Shown here: one piece after another, positions 32,483 through 41,071 of the stretch
How the letters are laid out: each line of letters starts with the position of its first letter
Numbering within the stretch: position 1 is the first letter of the stretch
Origin: UBA4742 sp963785815
GTDB lineage: Bacteria > Actinomycetota > Acidimicrobiia > Acidimicrobiales > Acidimicrobilacustridaceae
DNA: 64,000 nucleotides
Direction of reading: 5' to 3'
Assembly: GCA_963785815.1 (NCBI GenBank)
Contig: CAWAWN010000002.1
Location: 868,001-932,000, forward strand
The notes under the pieces: generated by a model
The model's input: only the letters and a program-made list of their open reading frames with translations
Database searches by the model: none
Told to the model about the DNA's origin: nothing
Translations under genes and position numbers: made by a program

Positions 32483-34606
32483 TCAGACGCGGCGGGTGAG
32501 CCAGGCCAACAGCTCGTCGGGCGGACGGGGCTGGGTCCAGTGGAAGCCCTGGCCCAACTCACAGCCCAGGCGACGCAGCTCATCGAGCTGCACCGCGGTC
32601 TCCACCCCTTCGGCGATCAGGTCCAGGTCGAGGGCGCGGGCCAGGCTGATGATGGCGTGCACGATCGAGGTGTCGTCGGGGTCGGTCCCCAGGCCGTCGG
32701 TGAACGAGCGGTCGATCTTGAGGGTGTCGATGGGGAGCTGCTTGAGGTAGGCCAGCGACGAGTAGCCCGTCCCGAAGTCGTCGATGTCGATGTGCACGCC
32801 CAGGTCCTTCAGCTCGCCGAGCCGGGTGATGGCGGTGGCCCGGTCGTCGATGAGCACGCTCTCGGTCACCTCCAGGTGCAACTGGGTGGGGTGCAGGTCG
32901 TTGCCCTCCAGGCCGTCGGTGATGTGGGCCATCAGGTCCGGGCTGGAGAGCTGGCGGGCCGACAGGTTGATGGCCATCCACATCCCCGCCGTCTGGGGGG
33001 CGTCGCGGTGCCACTCGGCCAGCTGGTGGATGGTCTGGGCGATGACCCAGGCGCCGATGGGCACGATGAGGCCCGATTGCTCGGCCAGCGGGATGAACTC
33101 GGCCGGGCTGATGGGCCCCAGGGTCGGGTGGTCCCAGCGCAGGAGCGCCTCACACCCGACCGGCACGCCGGTGCCCAGGTTCAGCACCGGTTGGTAGACC
33201 AGGTGCAGGTCGTGGTGCTCGAGGGCGCGGCGCAGGGCGGTGTCGAGGTCGAGGCGGCGGATGGCGTGGTTGCGCACCTCCCCGCTGAAGCCCTCGACCC
33301 GGGCCCGGCCCCGCTCCTTGGCCAGGTTCATGGCCGCGTCGGCGTCGCGCAGCAGCGTCGACGCGTTCTCCCCGGCCTCGCTGATGGCCACCCCGGCGCT
33401 CACGGTGACGATGCGTTCGGTGCGGCCCACCAGCAGGGGGGTGTCGTCGATGAGGGCGGCGAACCGGCGGGCGATCTCCATGGCCTCGTCGATGTCGGCC
33501 ACGTCCTCGCACACCACCACGAACTCGTCCCCCCCGAAGCGGGCCAAGGTGTCGCCCTCGCGCACGGCGCGCCCGAGGCGCTGGGCCAGCTCGGCCAGCA
33601 CCAGGTCGCCGGACGGGTGGCCCAGGCTGTCGTTGACCAGCTTGAAGTGGTCGATGTCGAAGAACAGCACGCCCACCCGCGTGCCCCGGCGCGCCGCCGA
33701 CTCGAGGGCCTGGTCGAGGCGCTCGGTGAGCAGCCGGCGGTTGGGCAGGCCGGTCACCGGGTCGTGCACGGCCTGGTGGGCGAAGGCCTGCTCGACCCGC
33801 TTGCGCTCGGTGATGTCGGTGAAGTTGATCACCACCCCACCGACGGCCGGGTCGTGGCGCTGATCGGTGGCGGTCAGCTCGATCCAGCGAACCTCGCTGC
33901 CATCATCGGGGGTCACCCGCAGCTCCGCCCGCTGCGGCACCCCGGGGTCGGCCTTGGCCCGCTCGAGCTGGTCGAAGGCGATCGCCCGGTCCTCGGGCAC
34001 CAGGCTGTCGAAGCCGATGGTCAGGCCCTGGGTGCGGCGACGGTCCCACCAGTCGAACAGGGAGCCGGAGCCGTCGAGCGGACGCCCGTCGTCGCCCAGG
34101 ATGGCGTAGCCCCCGACCGCGTGCTCGAGCACCACCCGCTGGCGGTGCTCGGTGTTGCGCAGGGTCTCCTCGGCCCGGTGCCGCTTGGTCACGTCGCGCA
34201 GCGAGCTGACCACGGCCATGACGTCGCCCTGCCACGACAGCGGTCGGGCGGTGACCTCCACCCAGCGATCCGGGCCGTCGTCGTTGGGCAGGCACAGCAG
34301 CACCTCGTGCTGGGTCTCGCCGGTGGCCATGGCTTGGCGGCTGGGCAGCTCGTCCAGGTTCAGCTCGCGACCGCTCGCATCGAGGATCTGGGGGATGTCC
34401 TCTAGGTCGTTGCCGACCAGATCCTCGAGCTCGAGCCCCAGGATCCGCGCCGCCGCCGGGTTGGCGGCTGCGATGCGTCCCCGCGGGCCCTGCAGCAGCA
34501 CGCCGTGGTCGAGGGCGTTGAACACCATGCGCGACAACTGCTCTTGCAGCTCAGGCCCCAGCTCCGGCATCGCCGGCGGCTCAGGGCTGACCTTGTCGTC
34601 GTCCAC
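32483..34606 (-). CDS. PAS-PAS-GGDEF-EAL cyclic-di-GMP signalling protein
   Basis: A 707-residue cytoplasmic sensor. Two PAS domains (about 25-140 and 150-270) are followed by a GGDEF domain with intact active site RFGGDEF (about 355-361) and an EAL domain with EALLRWDHP (about 483-491), plus the later DDFGTGYSS segment. Both catalytic motifs look intact, so it may make and break c-di-GMP, with PAS ligand or redox state choosing. The GTG at 34606 has GCAGGAG upstream; an in-frame start 96 codons earlier lies in unlikely sequence. No membrane segment is present. Confidence 0.92.
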   Translation of the reverse strand: MDDDKVSPEPPAMPELGPELQEQLSRMVFNALDHGVLLQGPRGRIAAANPAAARILGLELEDLVGNDLEDIPQILDASGRELNLDELPSRQAMATGETQHEVLLCLPNDDGPDRWVEVTARPLSWQGDVMAVVSSLRDVTKRHRAEETLRNTEHRQRVVLEHAVGGYAILGDDGRPLDGSGSLFDWWDRRRTQGLTIGFDSLVPEDRAIAFDQLERAKADPGVPQRAELRVTPDDGSEVRWIELTATDQRHDPAVGGVVINFTDITERKRVEQAFAHQAVHDPVTGLPNRRLLTERLDQALESAARRGTRVGVLFFDIDHFKLVNDSLGHPSGDLVLAELAQRLGRAVREGDTLARFGGDEFVVVCEDVADIDEAMEIARRFAALIDDTPLLVGRTERIVTVSAGVAISEAGENASTLLRDADAAMNLAKERGRARVEGFSGEVRNHAIRRLDLDTALRRALEHHDLHLVYQPVLNLGTGVPVGCEALLRWDHPTLGPISPAEFIPLAEQSGLIVPIGAWVIAQTIHQLAEWHRDAPQTAGMWMAINLSARQLSSPDLMAHITDGLEGNDLHPTQLHLEVTESVLIDDRATAITRLGELKDLGVHIDIDDFGTGYSSLAYLKQLPIDTLKIDRSFTDGLGTDPDDTSIVHAIISLARALDLDLIAEGVETAVQLDELRRLGCELGQGFHWTQPRPPDELLAWLTRRV

Positions 34607-34809
34607 GGGCTCTCCTGCGGGCCGAACTCGAAACCAGTCGACCACGCAATGGTCGCGCGGGATCGAGGACTTCCCCTGCTGCTCGTCGGCCGTGGCGCGC
34701 GGGACCTGAGGGTTCGATGACAGCCCGGCCGGCGGACGCCGCCCGAGCCGGACCGACGCGGCGGCAACCACACCACCATCGGTGGTGCCAATGCCACCGC
34801 CTGCGCGTT
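34607..34809. other. Intergenic region upstream of the PAS-GGDEF-EAL gene
   Basis: About 200 bases between two minus-strand genes. It must hold the promoter for the c-di-GMP gene. TGGTGGTGT-CCACCATCGGTGG (around 34768-34795) contains small palindromes, but I see no clear -10 box or operator. Confidence 0.3.
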
Positions 34810-35436
34810 TCAGCCCAGACCGAGGACGAAGTAGGCGGGGGTGCCCGACACCGAGGTCGTGTACTGGACCTGCTGGTCGAGGCTGATCACCCACTCGTCG
34901 GACCCGGTGGGCCCGGCCACCTCGGTCACCTGCTTGACGTAGTTGAGGCCGGCAGCGCTGATGGAGGACGAGCCGGCGTCGCTGGCCGACACGCCCTGGA
35001 ACTCGACCACCAGGTAGGCGCTGGCCGCCGGCGGGGCGGCTTGGCCGCTCTTGCTGGTGAAGGGGCCGGGCTGGTAGCTGACCGACCAGGCCGGAACCCC
35101 GGGGCTGAAGTCGAACTGCACGTTGTCGATGCAGTTGTCCTTGCGGGTGCTGACCTTGGTCAGGCTGGTGGCCACCGCGGTCTGCGCCCGCCCGCTCGAG
35201 GGGGTGGTCTGACCCGAGAAGGGGCAGCTGCTGGCGGCGTTGGTGGTCGTGGCGCTGGCCGCTCCGGCCCCCGTGGTGCCGGTGGACGAGCTCGTGGAGC
35301 TGCCGCAGGCCGCGGCCAGCAGCGTCAGGGCGGCGACCACGGTGATCCCGATGGACGCCGCGGCCGGGGCGCGCCGACGGCCGCGGATCGATCGAGCGGG
35401 CGACGCGGTCAGAGGCGGTGCGGTCGGTTCGATCAT
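34810..35436 (-). CDS. AMIN-like domain lipoprotein
   Basis: A 208-residue lipoprotein. An Arg-rich start and a hydrophobic stretch lead to a lipobox ending in Cys at about residue 44 (LLAAAC-GSS), then a Ser/Thr linker. The domain has STRKDNCIDNVQFDFSPG, WSVSYQPGP, YLVVEFQGV, TEVAGPTGSDEWVISLDQ and PAYFVLGLG, matching the AMIN-like domain of actinobacterial cell-wall lipoproteins. AMIN domains bind peptidoglycan or envelope polymers. The ATG at 35436 fits the signal peptide; a longer start is less likely. Confidence 0.82.
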   Translation of the reverse strand: MIEPTAPPLTASPARSIRGRRRAPAAASIGITVVAALTLLAAACGSSTSSSTGTTGAGAASATTTNAASSCPFSGQTTPSSGRAQTAVATSLTKVSTRKDNCIDNVQFDFSPGVPAWSVSYQPGPFTSKSGQAAPPAASAYLVVEFQGVSASDAGSSSISAAGLNYVKQVTEVAGPTGSDEWVISLDQQVQYTTSVSGTPAYFVLGLG

Positions 35437-35551
35437 GGGGTGGAGTCCACCAGCCGCGGCGTCGCCAGGCAAGGCTCGGCGCCGGTAGGCAAGGATCGGC
35501 GCACCATGGCGCCGCCCATCCGGCCCCGTCCCGCCTGCACCGTGACCCGGT

Positions 35552-37235
35552 TCAGCGGGCCGGGTCGGCCTCGAGCTCGGCGGTGCCGGTCGGATCGTGG
35601 TGGTCGCGGTCGAGCTCGTCGCTGTCGTGGTCGAGCTCCTCGGCGGTGATGGGGTAGCCGCCGGCCAGGCCGAGCTCGGCGGTGACCTCGAGCGCCTCGG
35701 TGGCCGTCTCGCCCTCGCCCTGGTGGGCGAGCTGGCGCGGCAGCCACCGCAGCACGCAGCCGGCGGCGATGATGGCCATGATGGCTCCCACGGTCACGGC
35801 CAGGTGGATGCCGTCCACGAAGGCGTGGTTGGAGACGGCGGTGAGGGCCTTGTCGGCCGCCGGGCGCAGGGTGGCCGCCGTCTGCTGGGCCCCGGCCAGC
35901 GATCCCTTGGCCGCCGACTGCTGGGCCGGGGTGAGGTGGTCGGTGGCGTGGTGCAGGGCGTTGGCGTAGCGGGAGGCGGCGACGCTGCCCAGCACGGCGA
36001 TGCCCAGGGCCGCACCCAGCTCGCGGGTGGCGTCGTTCATGGCCGACCCCGACCCGGCCCGGCGCAGGGGGACCGCCGACATGATGGCCGCGGTCATGGG
36101 GGCCATGGTCATGGCGATGCCGGTGGTCAGCGGGATGATGGCCACCACCACGTACCAGTACGCGGTGTGGGGGGTGAGGCCGCGGAACAGCAACAGGCCG
36201 AGCGCCACCAGCGCCATGCCGGTGGCCACGGTTCGGTTGGCCCCGATGGCGGTGATGATGCGTGGCGTGAGCGGGGCCACGATCAACATGATGAGAGCCA
36301 GCGGCATGAGCCGCAGCGAGGCCGACAGGGCCGTGTAGTCGAGCACCAGCTGGAAGTACTGGGTGATCAGGAACATGACCCCGTACATGGCCATGAAGAC
36401 CAGGATCATGCCGCCCGTCCCGGTGCTGAAGGCCGGGTTGCGGAAGTAGCTGATGTCGAGCATCGGCTCGTCCTGGCGACGCTCCCAGAGCCCGAAGGCG
36501 ATGAGCAGGACGACGCCCACGGCGAAGGCACCGAGGGTCTCGGCGCTGCCCCACCCGTTGGTGGGGGCCTGGATGAGTCCGTACACGACCGAGACCAGGC
36601 CGATCGTGGACAACACGGCGCCCACCGGATCGAGGGGGGCCTTCTCGGGGTCGCGCGAGGAGGGCACCAGGAAGTAGCCCGCGATCAGGGCGAGGAACAG
36701 CAGCGGGACGTTGATGAGGAACACCGAGCCCCACCAGAAGTGGGCCAGCAGGATGCCGCTGATGACCGGCCCGAACCCGCCGGCGGCGCCCGTGACGCTG
36801 GCCCAGATGGCGATGGCCTTGGTGCGCTCGTGGGGGGGGAAGACGTTGATCAGGATGGACAGGGTGGAGGGCATGATGAACGCCGCGCCCACGCCCATGA
36901 GGGCCCGGCAGCCGATGAGCTCGGGCATGCTCGACGAGCTGGAGGCCAGCCCGGCCCCGCACAGGAAGATCAGCAGCCCGAGTTGCAGGGCGCCCTTGCG
37001 CCCGAACCGGTCACCCAGCGCGCCGGTGGTGAACAGCAGCCCGGCGAACACCAGGGAGTAGATGGCCACCAGCCACTGGAGTTGGGACTCGGTGGCGTGC
37101 AGCTCGCCGCGACAGGGTGGGGATGGTGACGTTGAGGCTCGAGTTGCCGATGAAGACGATGAGCAGGCTCAGGCAGAGGACGGCCAGGATCCACCAGCGG
37201 CGTTGATGGATCTGTTCGGGGGTCTGGGTGGGCAT
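35552..37235 (-). pseudogene. DHA2 family MFS drug transporter with a one-base frameshift
   Basis: A 14-helix major facilitator of the EmrB/QacA type, split in two frames. The first frame (ATG 37235) encodes the N-terminus and helix 1 (WILAVLCLSLLIVFIGNSSL, VTIPTLSR). The rest continues as ELHATESQLQWLVAIYSLVF, includes the family motif LGDRFGRKGALQ and ends at 35552 with an acidic tail. An extra G near 37106-37111 (GCCGCGA for GCGCGA) explains the break. Such pumps export lipophilic drugs by proton antiport. A divergent TetR gene at 37327 is the likely regulator. The frameshift may be a sequencing error. Confidence 0.85.
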
Positions 37236-37263
37236 GGGGGCTCCGGGGAGGCTGTCCGACTAG

Positions 37264-37316
37264 CTTGCAAGTCTACGGGAGAACCCTGTAAGTGGAACAA
37301 GTATTCCGGTTAGGTT
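37264..37316. promoter_or_regulatory. Divergent control region, transporter and TetR
   Basis: The gap of 91 bases between the transporter and TetR starts holds the palindromes CTTGCAAG (37264-37271) and GGAACAAGTATTCC (37294-37307, imperfect), with an AT content well above its surroundings. TAGGTT at 37311-37316 lies 10 bases before the TetR ATG and is a likely -10 box. These are the natural operator candidates. Confidence 0.55.
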
Positions 37317-37326
37317 GCGCACCGCC

Positions 37327-37977
37327 ATGGGACAGGCCGAACCCACCGTCCGTCGAGCCGACGCCCAGCGCAACCAGCAGCGGGTGCTCGATGCCGCGGT
37401 CGAGGTGTTCGACGCCGACGGGCTGGGGGCGTCCATGGAGGCGGTGGCCCAGCGGGCCGGGGTGGGCGTTGGCACCGTCTACCGCCACTTCCCGACCAAG
37501 GACGCCCTGGTGCGGGCGGCCATCTCCCGGGTGTGCGAGGACCTGCTGGTGTCGTCCGGGTCCGCGCTGGCCGAGCCCGACCCGGGGCACGGGTTCCGCG
37601 CCTTCCTGATGACCGTGGTCGCGTTCCAGGCCCAGCACCGGGCGCTGGCCGAGGAGATGGCGGCCCAGGTGGAGCCCGACGTGTCCACATCGCGGCTCAA
37701 GCAGTCGCTGCGGACGGCCATCACCGAGCTGCTGGCGCGGGCCCAGGAGGCCGGCGAGGTGCGCGCCGATGTGGGTGTGACCGACATCTCGATGCTGCTG
37801 GCCGGCCTGGCCCAGGCCATCGGGTTGGCCGGCGAGGAGCGCGGGCTCCAGCAGCGCTACGTGCAGGTGCTGCTCGACGGCCTCAGCCCCACCGGGTCCC
37901 GCGCCCTGCCGGGCTCGGCGCTGGGTTGGGACGAGGTCGACCGACTCCACGCCCGCCGCCGGGGCCGGTCGAGCTGA
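37327..37977 (+). CDS. TetR family transcriptional repressor
   Basis: A 216-residue TetR protein. The N-terminal helix-turn-helix (about 12-60: NQQRVLDAAVEVFDADGLGASMEAVAQRAGVGVGTVYRHFPTKDAL) is canonical; the helical ligand domain follows. The ATG at 37327 follows a TAGGTT box. It is divergent from the DHA2 transporter, the classic arrangement for a ligand-relieved repressor of an efflux pump. The downstream CoA transferase starts 11 bases after its stop and may be co-transcribed. Confidence 0.92.
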   Translation: MGQAEPTVRRADAQRNQQRVLDAAVEVFDADGLGASMEAVAQRAGVGVGTVYRHFPTKDALVRAAISRVCEDLLVSSGSALAEPDPGHGFRAFLMTVVAFQAQHRALAEEMAAQVEPDVSTSRLKQSLRTAITELLARAQEAGEVRADVGVTDISMLLAGLAQAIGLAGEERGLQQRYVQVLLDGLSPTGSRALPGSALGWDEVDRLHARRRGRSS

Positions 37978-37988
37978 TCCGGGCGTCC

Positions 37989-39119
37989 GTGCCTGCTTCG
38001 TCCTCGGCCCCGCCGGCGCCGGGCGCGCCCGGTGGTGGGCTGCTGGCCGGTGTGCGGGTGCTGGACCTGAGCATCTGGCGGCCCGGGCCCTACGCCACAC
38101 AGCTGCTGGCCGAGCTGGGTGCGGAGGTGATCAAGGTCGAGCCTCCGGGCGGGGACCCGATGCGGGCCTACGCCCAGCTCTTCGCCGGCCTGCACGCCGA
38201 CAAGCGCAGCCTGGTGGCCGACCTCAAGACCGACGCAGGCCGGGCGCAGGTGCTCGACCTGGCCGCCGGAGCCGACGTGGTGGTCGAGGGGTTCCGCCCC
38301 GGGGTGGCCGATCGGCTGGGCGTGGGCCACGAGGCGGTGCGCGCTGTGAACCCGTCCGTCATCTACTGCTCGGTGTCGGGCCTGGGCCAGGACGGCCCCC
38401 TGGCCCAGGTCCCCGGCCACGACCTCAACTACGTGGCCTGGGCCGGCGTGTTGGCCCCCGAGGGCGGCCCGCCGGTCGAGCCGGCGGTGCCGGTGGCCGA
38501 CCTGGCGGGCGGGATGGCCGCCGCCTTCGCCATCTCCGCCGCCCTGGTGCGCCGCCTGCGCACGGGCGAGGGCGAGCGGGTGGACGTGGCCATGGCTGGG
38601 GTGCTGGCCACCTGGACGGGTGCGGCCGAGCCGGTGGCCGAGGGGGTCGATCCCACGGCGCGAGGGGTGCCGGGCTACGGCACCTACGCCACCGCCGATG
38701 GGCGGTGGTTGACGTTGGGCGTGGTGAACGAAGATCGGTTCTGGGCCTCGCTGTGCACCGGGCTGGGGCTCGACGACGTGGCCGACCTGGGGTTCGTGGC
38801 CCGCTGCACCCGGCTGGACGAGCTCCAGGCCCGGGTGGCCTCAGCCGTGGCCGGTCGGGGTCGCGACGAGGTCGTGGCCGCGCTGCTGGCCGCCGGGGTG
38901 CCGGTGGCGCCGGTGCTGGATCGGGCCGAGATGCTGGCCACCGCGCACTTCTCCTGGTTGGGCGCCGTGGTGCACGACGCCGACGGGAAGCCGGCGGGCG
39001 GCTTCCCCGTCCGCCTGGGTCAGCACCCGGCGCGCCGCACTCGGGCGGCGCCCGCCCTGGACCAGCACCCCGAGGCGCGCTGGGCGCCGCGCCCGACCGA
39101 CGACGAGACGGCGGGCTGA
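37989..39119 (+). CDS. CaiB/BaiF family CoA transferase
   Basis: A 376-residue class III CoA transferase. Family marks are VLDLSIWRPGPYATQLLAELGAEVIKVE near the N-terminus, with the usual catalytic Asp expected in the D-L-K/T segment (LVADLKTDAG), followed by VEGFRPGVADRLGVG and YCSVSGLGQDGP, then VADLAGGMAAAFAISAAL. These enzymes move CoA between carboxylic acids, for example in the breakdown of aromatic acids, bile acids or methyl-branched acids. GTG 37989 is the first suitable start after the TetR stop. The substrate is unknown. Confidence 0.88.
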   Translation: MPASSSAPPAPGAPGGGLLAGVRVLDLSIWRPGPYATQLLAELGAEVIKVEPPGGDPMRAYAQLFAGLHADKRSLVADLKTDAGRAQVLDLAAGADVVVEGFRPGVADRLGVGHEAVRAVNPSVIYCSVSGLGQDGPLAQVPGHDLNYVAWAGVLAPEGGPPVEPAVPVADLAGGMAAAFAISAALVRRLRTGEGERVDVAMAGVLATWTGAAEPVAEGVDPTARGVPGYGTYATADGRWLTLGVVNEDRFWASLCTGLGLDDVADLGFVARCTRLDELQARVASAVAGRGRDEVVAALLAAGVPVAPVLDRAEMLATAHFSWLGAVVHDADGKPAGGFPVRLGQHPARRTRAAPALDQHPEARWAPRPTDDETAG

Positions 39120-39152
39120 CGCGCCCCCGAGCGGGCGGTCCCCCCGACCGAC

Positions 39153-39255
39153 CGGCGGCAACCAGTTGCGCAGGAGCAAAGCCAGTGCCGCCGTTCCGCA
39201 GGCGCCCCCTGAGTGGCGGCAACCAGTTGCGCAGGAGCCAAGCCAGTGCCGCCGC
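39153..39255. repeat. Two tandem copies of palindromic repeat family 1
   Basis: Two copies of GGCGGCAACCAGTTGCGCAG...TGCCGCCG start at 39154 and 39215, again 61 bases apart, like the pair at 16401. Relative to that pair they are in inverse orientation. They fill the gap between the CoA transferase and the PPOX gene. Confidence 0.8.
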
Positions 39256-39279
39256 TCCGCAGTGGCGGCCGTCGACCGG

Positions 39280-39285
39280 TACGGT
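39280..39285 (+). promoter_or_regulatory. -10 box TACGGT of a leaderless gene
   Basis: TACGGT ends 8 bases before the ATG at 39294 and no ribosome binding site is visible. Confidence 0.5.
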
Positions 39286-39293
39286 TCGCAGCC

Positions 39294-39767
39294 ATGTCGA
39301 CGTGGCAGGAGTTCGAGGAGGCGGAGCCGGATCTGGCCGCCAAGGTGCAGCGTCTGCTCGAGGCCGGGCGGCACAAGACCATCGCCACCCTGCGGGCCGA
39401 CGGCTCGCCGCGGATCTCGGGCATCGAGTGCGAGATCGCCGACGGCAACCTCCAGTTCGGGTCGATGACCGGGGCCCGCAAGGGCGCCGACCTACGGCGC
39501 GACCCGCGGTTCGCCCTGCACGGGCCGACGTTCCACCCCGAGGAGGGCCAGGAGGGCGAGTGGCCCGGTGAGGCCAAGGTCGCCGGGCGCGCCATCCCCG
39601 CCGGACCGGTGGTGGCCGCCGATGAGCACGAGCAGGTGCCCGACGGCCAGATGTTCGTGGCCGACATCACCGAGGTCGTGGTCACCGGGCTCGACCCGAG
39701 CGCGACCCGGCTCGTCGTCGAGTGGTGGACGCCCGAGCACGGCCGGCGCCGCATCGAACGGGACTGA
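39294..39767 (+). CDS. PPOX-class flavin-dependent protein
   Basis: A 157-residue split-barrel protein of the pyridoxamine-phosphate-oxidase-like superfamily. It has KTIATLRADGSPRISGIECEI (strand-turn-strand over the flavin) and GSMTGARKGADLRRDPRFALH, the actinobacterial PPOX pattern, with an inserted segment (HPEEGQEGEWPGEAK). It ends with RLVVEWWTPEHGRRRIERD. It may bind F420, FMN or heme. The ATG at 39294 follows a leaderless -10 box. Confidence 0.85.
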   Translation: MSTWQEFEEAEPDLAAKVQRLLEAGRHKTIATLRADGSPRISGIECEIADGNLQFGSMTGARKGADLRRDPRFALHGPTFHPEEGQEGEWPGEAKVAGRAIPAGPVVAADEHEQVPDGQMFVADITEVVVTGLDPSATRLVVEWWTPEHGRRRIERD

Positions 39768-39925
39768 TCGGAGGGAACCCGCGCACGTGCGCCGCCCTGG
39801 CCAGCGGCGACCTGTCACCGGAGGAGCTCGAGGAGTTCGAGGAGCTCGTCGTCCACGTCGCCGTGCACCTCGGGTGGATCGTGGGGCGGCGTCTCGACGA
39901 CCTGCTGGCCGCCGTCAGCCGGTGA
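39722..39925 (+). CDS. Small hypothetical protein overlapping the PPOX gene
   Basis: A frame of 67 codons that overlaps the end of the PPOX gene by 46 bases. The C-terminal 40 residues (LSPEELEEFEELVVHVAVHLGWIVGRRLDDLLAAVSR) have a convincing helical, charged composition unlike chance sequence. The N-terminal part inside the PPOX gene looks non-native, and no ATG or GTG lies closer. A TTG or unusual start, or a third sequence error, could explain this. Function unknown. Confidence 0.35.
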   Translation: MVDARARPAPHRTGLIGGNPRTCAALASGDLSPEELEEFEELVVHVAVHLGWIVGRRLDDLLAAVSR

Positions 39926-40062
39926 GGTCGGCCACCCGGTCGTGGGTCGCGTCGAGCCAGCCCCTCGTCCCGGACCTGGGTGGTTGCTCGGCGGCGGGCG
40001 CTGGAGGCAGGAGCGCAGGCGCCGAACTTCCCGGGGGTGGTTCCACCTGGGCTGGTGCGGCA

Positions 40063-40614
40063 CTAGTAGCAGGCTTGAGGGACGTACTGCTTGTACCAGG
40101 TCGTGCTGTTGGGGAGCATGCCGCGGAAGAAGTCGAGCGTGGAACCGTCGGTCCACCGGATGGTCCCGTAGACGCCGGCGAGGTACCAGCCGTTCGGGTT
40201 CGAGGTGTGGCAGTAGATGAAGCCCTGTCCGATGTCACCGCCAGCGGTGGTCTCGATGACGATCTCGCCGCCGATGAAGCCCGCGACCACGTTGTTGTAG
40301 GCCAGCGGGAGGCCGTTGCCGTTGCTGTCCGACAGCTCCACCCCCCGCGGCTTCACGGTTGGCGCCGCTGCGCCCTCAACGAGGTTCCACGACATGATGT
40401 CCGCGTAGGCGCGGAGGTGGTTGTTGTCGTTGCTGTAGTCGAACCCGTAGCAGACCTGCACCCGGTCCTTGCCGTGCGAATAGGTGACGCAGGTCGAGTT
40501 CGTGTCGGTCAACGCACCCGCGCTGGGGGCCGGGATCGCCCCGGCGACCGCCGCCATGGCGATCAGGGCTGTCACGCTGAGCATGCGAACGCCACGCCGA
40601 TACCGTCGATCCAC
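40063..40614 (-). CDS. Secreted hypothetical protein
   Basis: A 183-residue protein with a clear signal peptide (Arg-rich start, MLSVTALIAMAAVAGA core, cleavage near APSAGA). The mature part is rich in Asn, Tyr, Gly and Thr and has Cys at three or four positions (CVTY, VCYGF, IYCHTS, PQACY), suggesting a disulfide-bonded beta-rich extracellular domain. I recognise no family. Codon use is a little less GC-extreme than its neighbours. GGAGG precedes the GTG start. It stands alone and could be a surface or effector-like secreted protein. Confidence 0.65.
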   Translation of the reverse strand: MDRRYRRGVRMLSVTALIAMAAVAGAIPAPSAGALTDTNSTCVTYSHGKDRVQVCYGFDYSNDNNHLRAYADIMSWNLVEGAAAPTVKPRGVELSDSNGNGLPLAYNNVVAGFIGGEIVIETTAGGDIGQGFIYCHTSNPNGWYLAGVYGTIRWTDGSTLDFFRGMLPNSTTWYKQYVPQACY

Positions 40615-40847
40615 CCTGGGACCTCCCGCCGTTGTTCTGAGGAGCAGACTGGTGTGCAGGACGCCCCGCACCCGCTCGGGCGCATTGTTGCCCGGATCCG
40701 TGGTCGCGTCCAGCTACCTGGATCCGACGGTGGGAGCCCGGTTGGAGATCCCGCCTCGACGGCGCCACCCGCCAGAGCCCGCCATGGGCGCCGAGCTTGA
40801 GCGACGTTCCGGGGACCCGGTGGGGCGTGTCCCGAGGCATCGCCAAG
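40615..40847. other. Intergenic region with no gene seen
   Basis: About 230 bases between the secreted protein and the tRNA. I see no convincing frame in it. It must hold the promoter of the secreted protein gene on the minus strand, but no clear -10 box is seen. Confidence 0.3.
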
Positions 40848-40878
40848 GTGAGTGAGTGAGGAGTGAGTGAGGAGTGAG
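40848..40878. repeat. Short GAGTGAGT-type tandem repeat next to the tRNA
   Basis: The sequence immediately beyond the tRNA 3' end consists of near-perfect repeats of an 11-base unit, GAGTGAGTGAG, about three copies. On the tRNA strand it reads CACTCACTC... It lacks any coding potential and may be part of the tRNA trailer. Confidence 0.6.
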
Positions 40879-40962
<84 letters not shown>

Positions 40963-41055
40963 GAGTAGCAACGGGTCACAGTACCTGATGTCCGGGACCT
41001 CCCCACAACCGGCTATTGCGGCGGCGGTGCTCGGATCGGCCGTGCCACGCACCGG

Positions 41056-41061
41056 TATCGT
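41056..41061 (+). promoter_or_regulatory. -10 box TATCGT of the FHA operon
   Basis: TATCGT lies 10 bases before the ATG of the first FHA gene, with no ribosome binding site, giving a leader of about 3-4 bases. Confidence 0.55.
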
Positions 41062-41071
41062 GGTCGTTCCT

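Noticed and set aside
32483..34894. An N-terminal extension of the PAS-GGDEF-EAL protein to 34894
   Set aside because: The added 96 residues are Arg/Pro-rich with no domain, while the GTG at 34606 has a good ribosome binding site.
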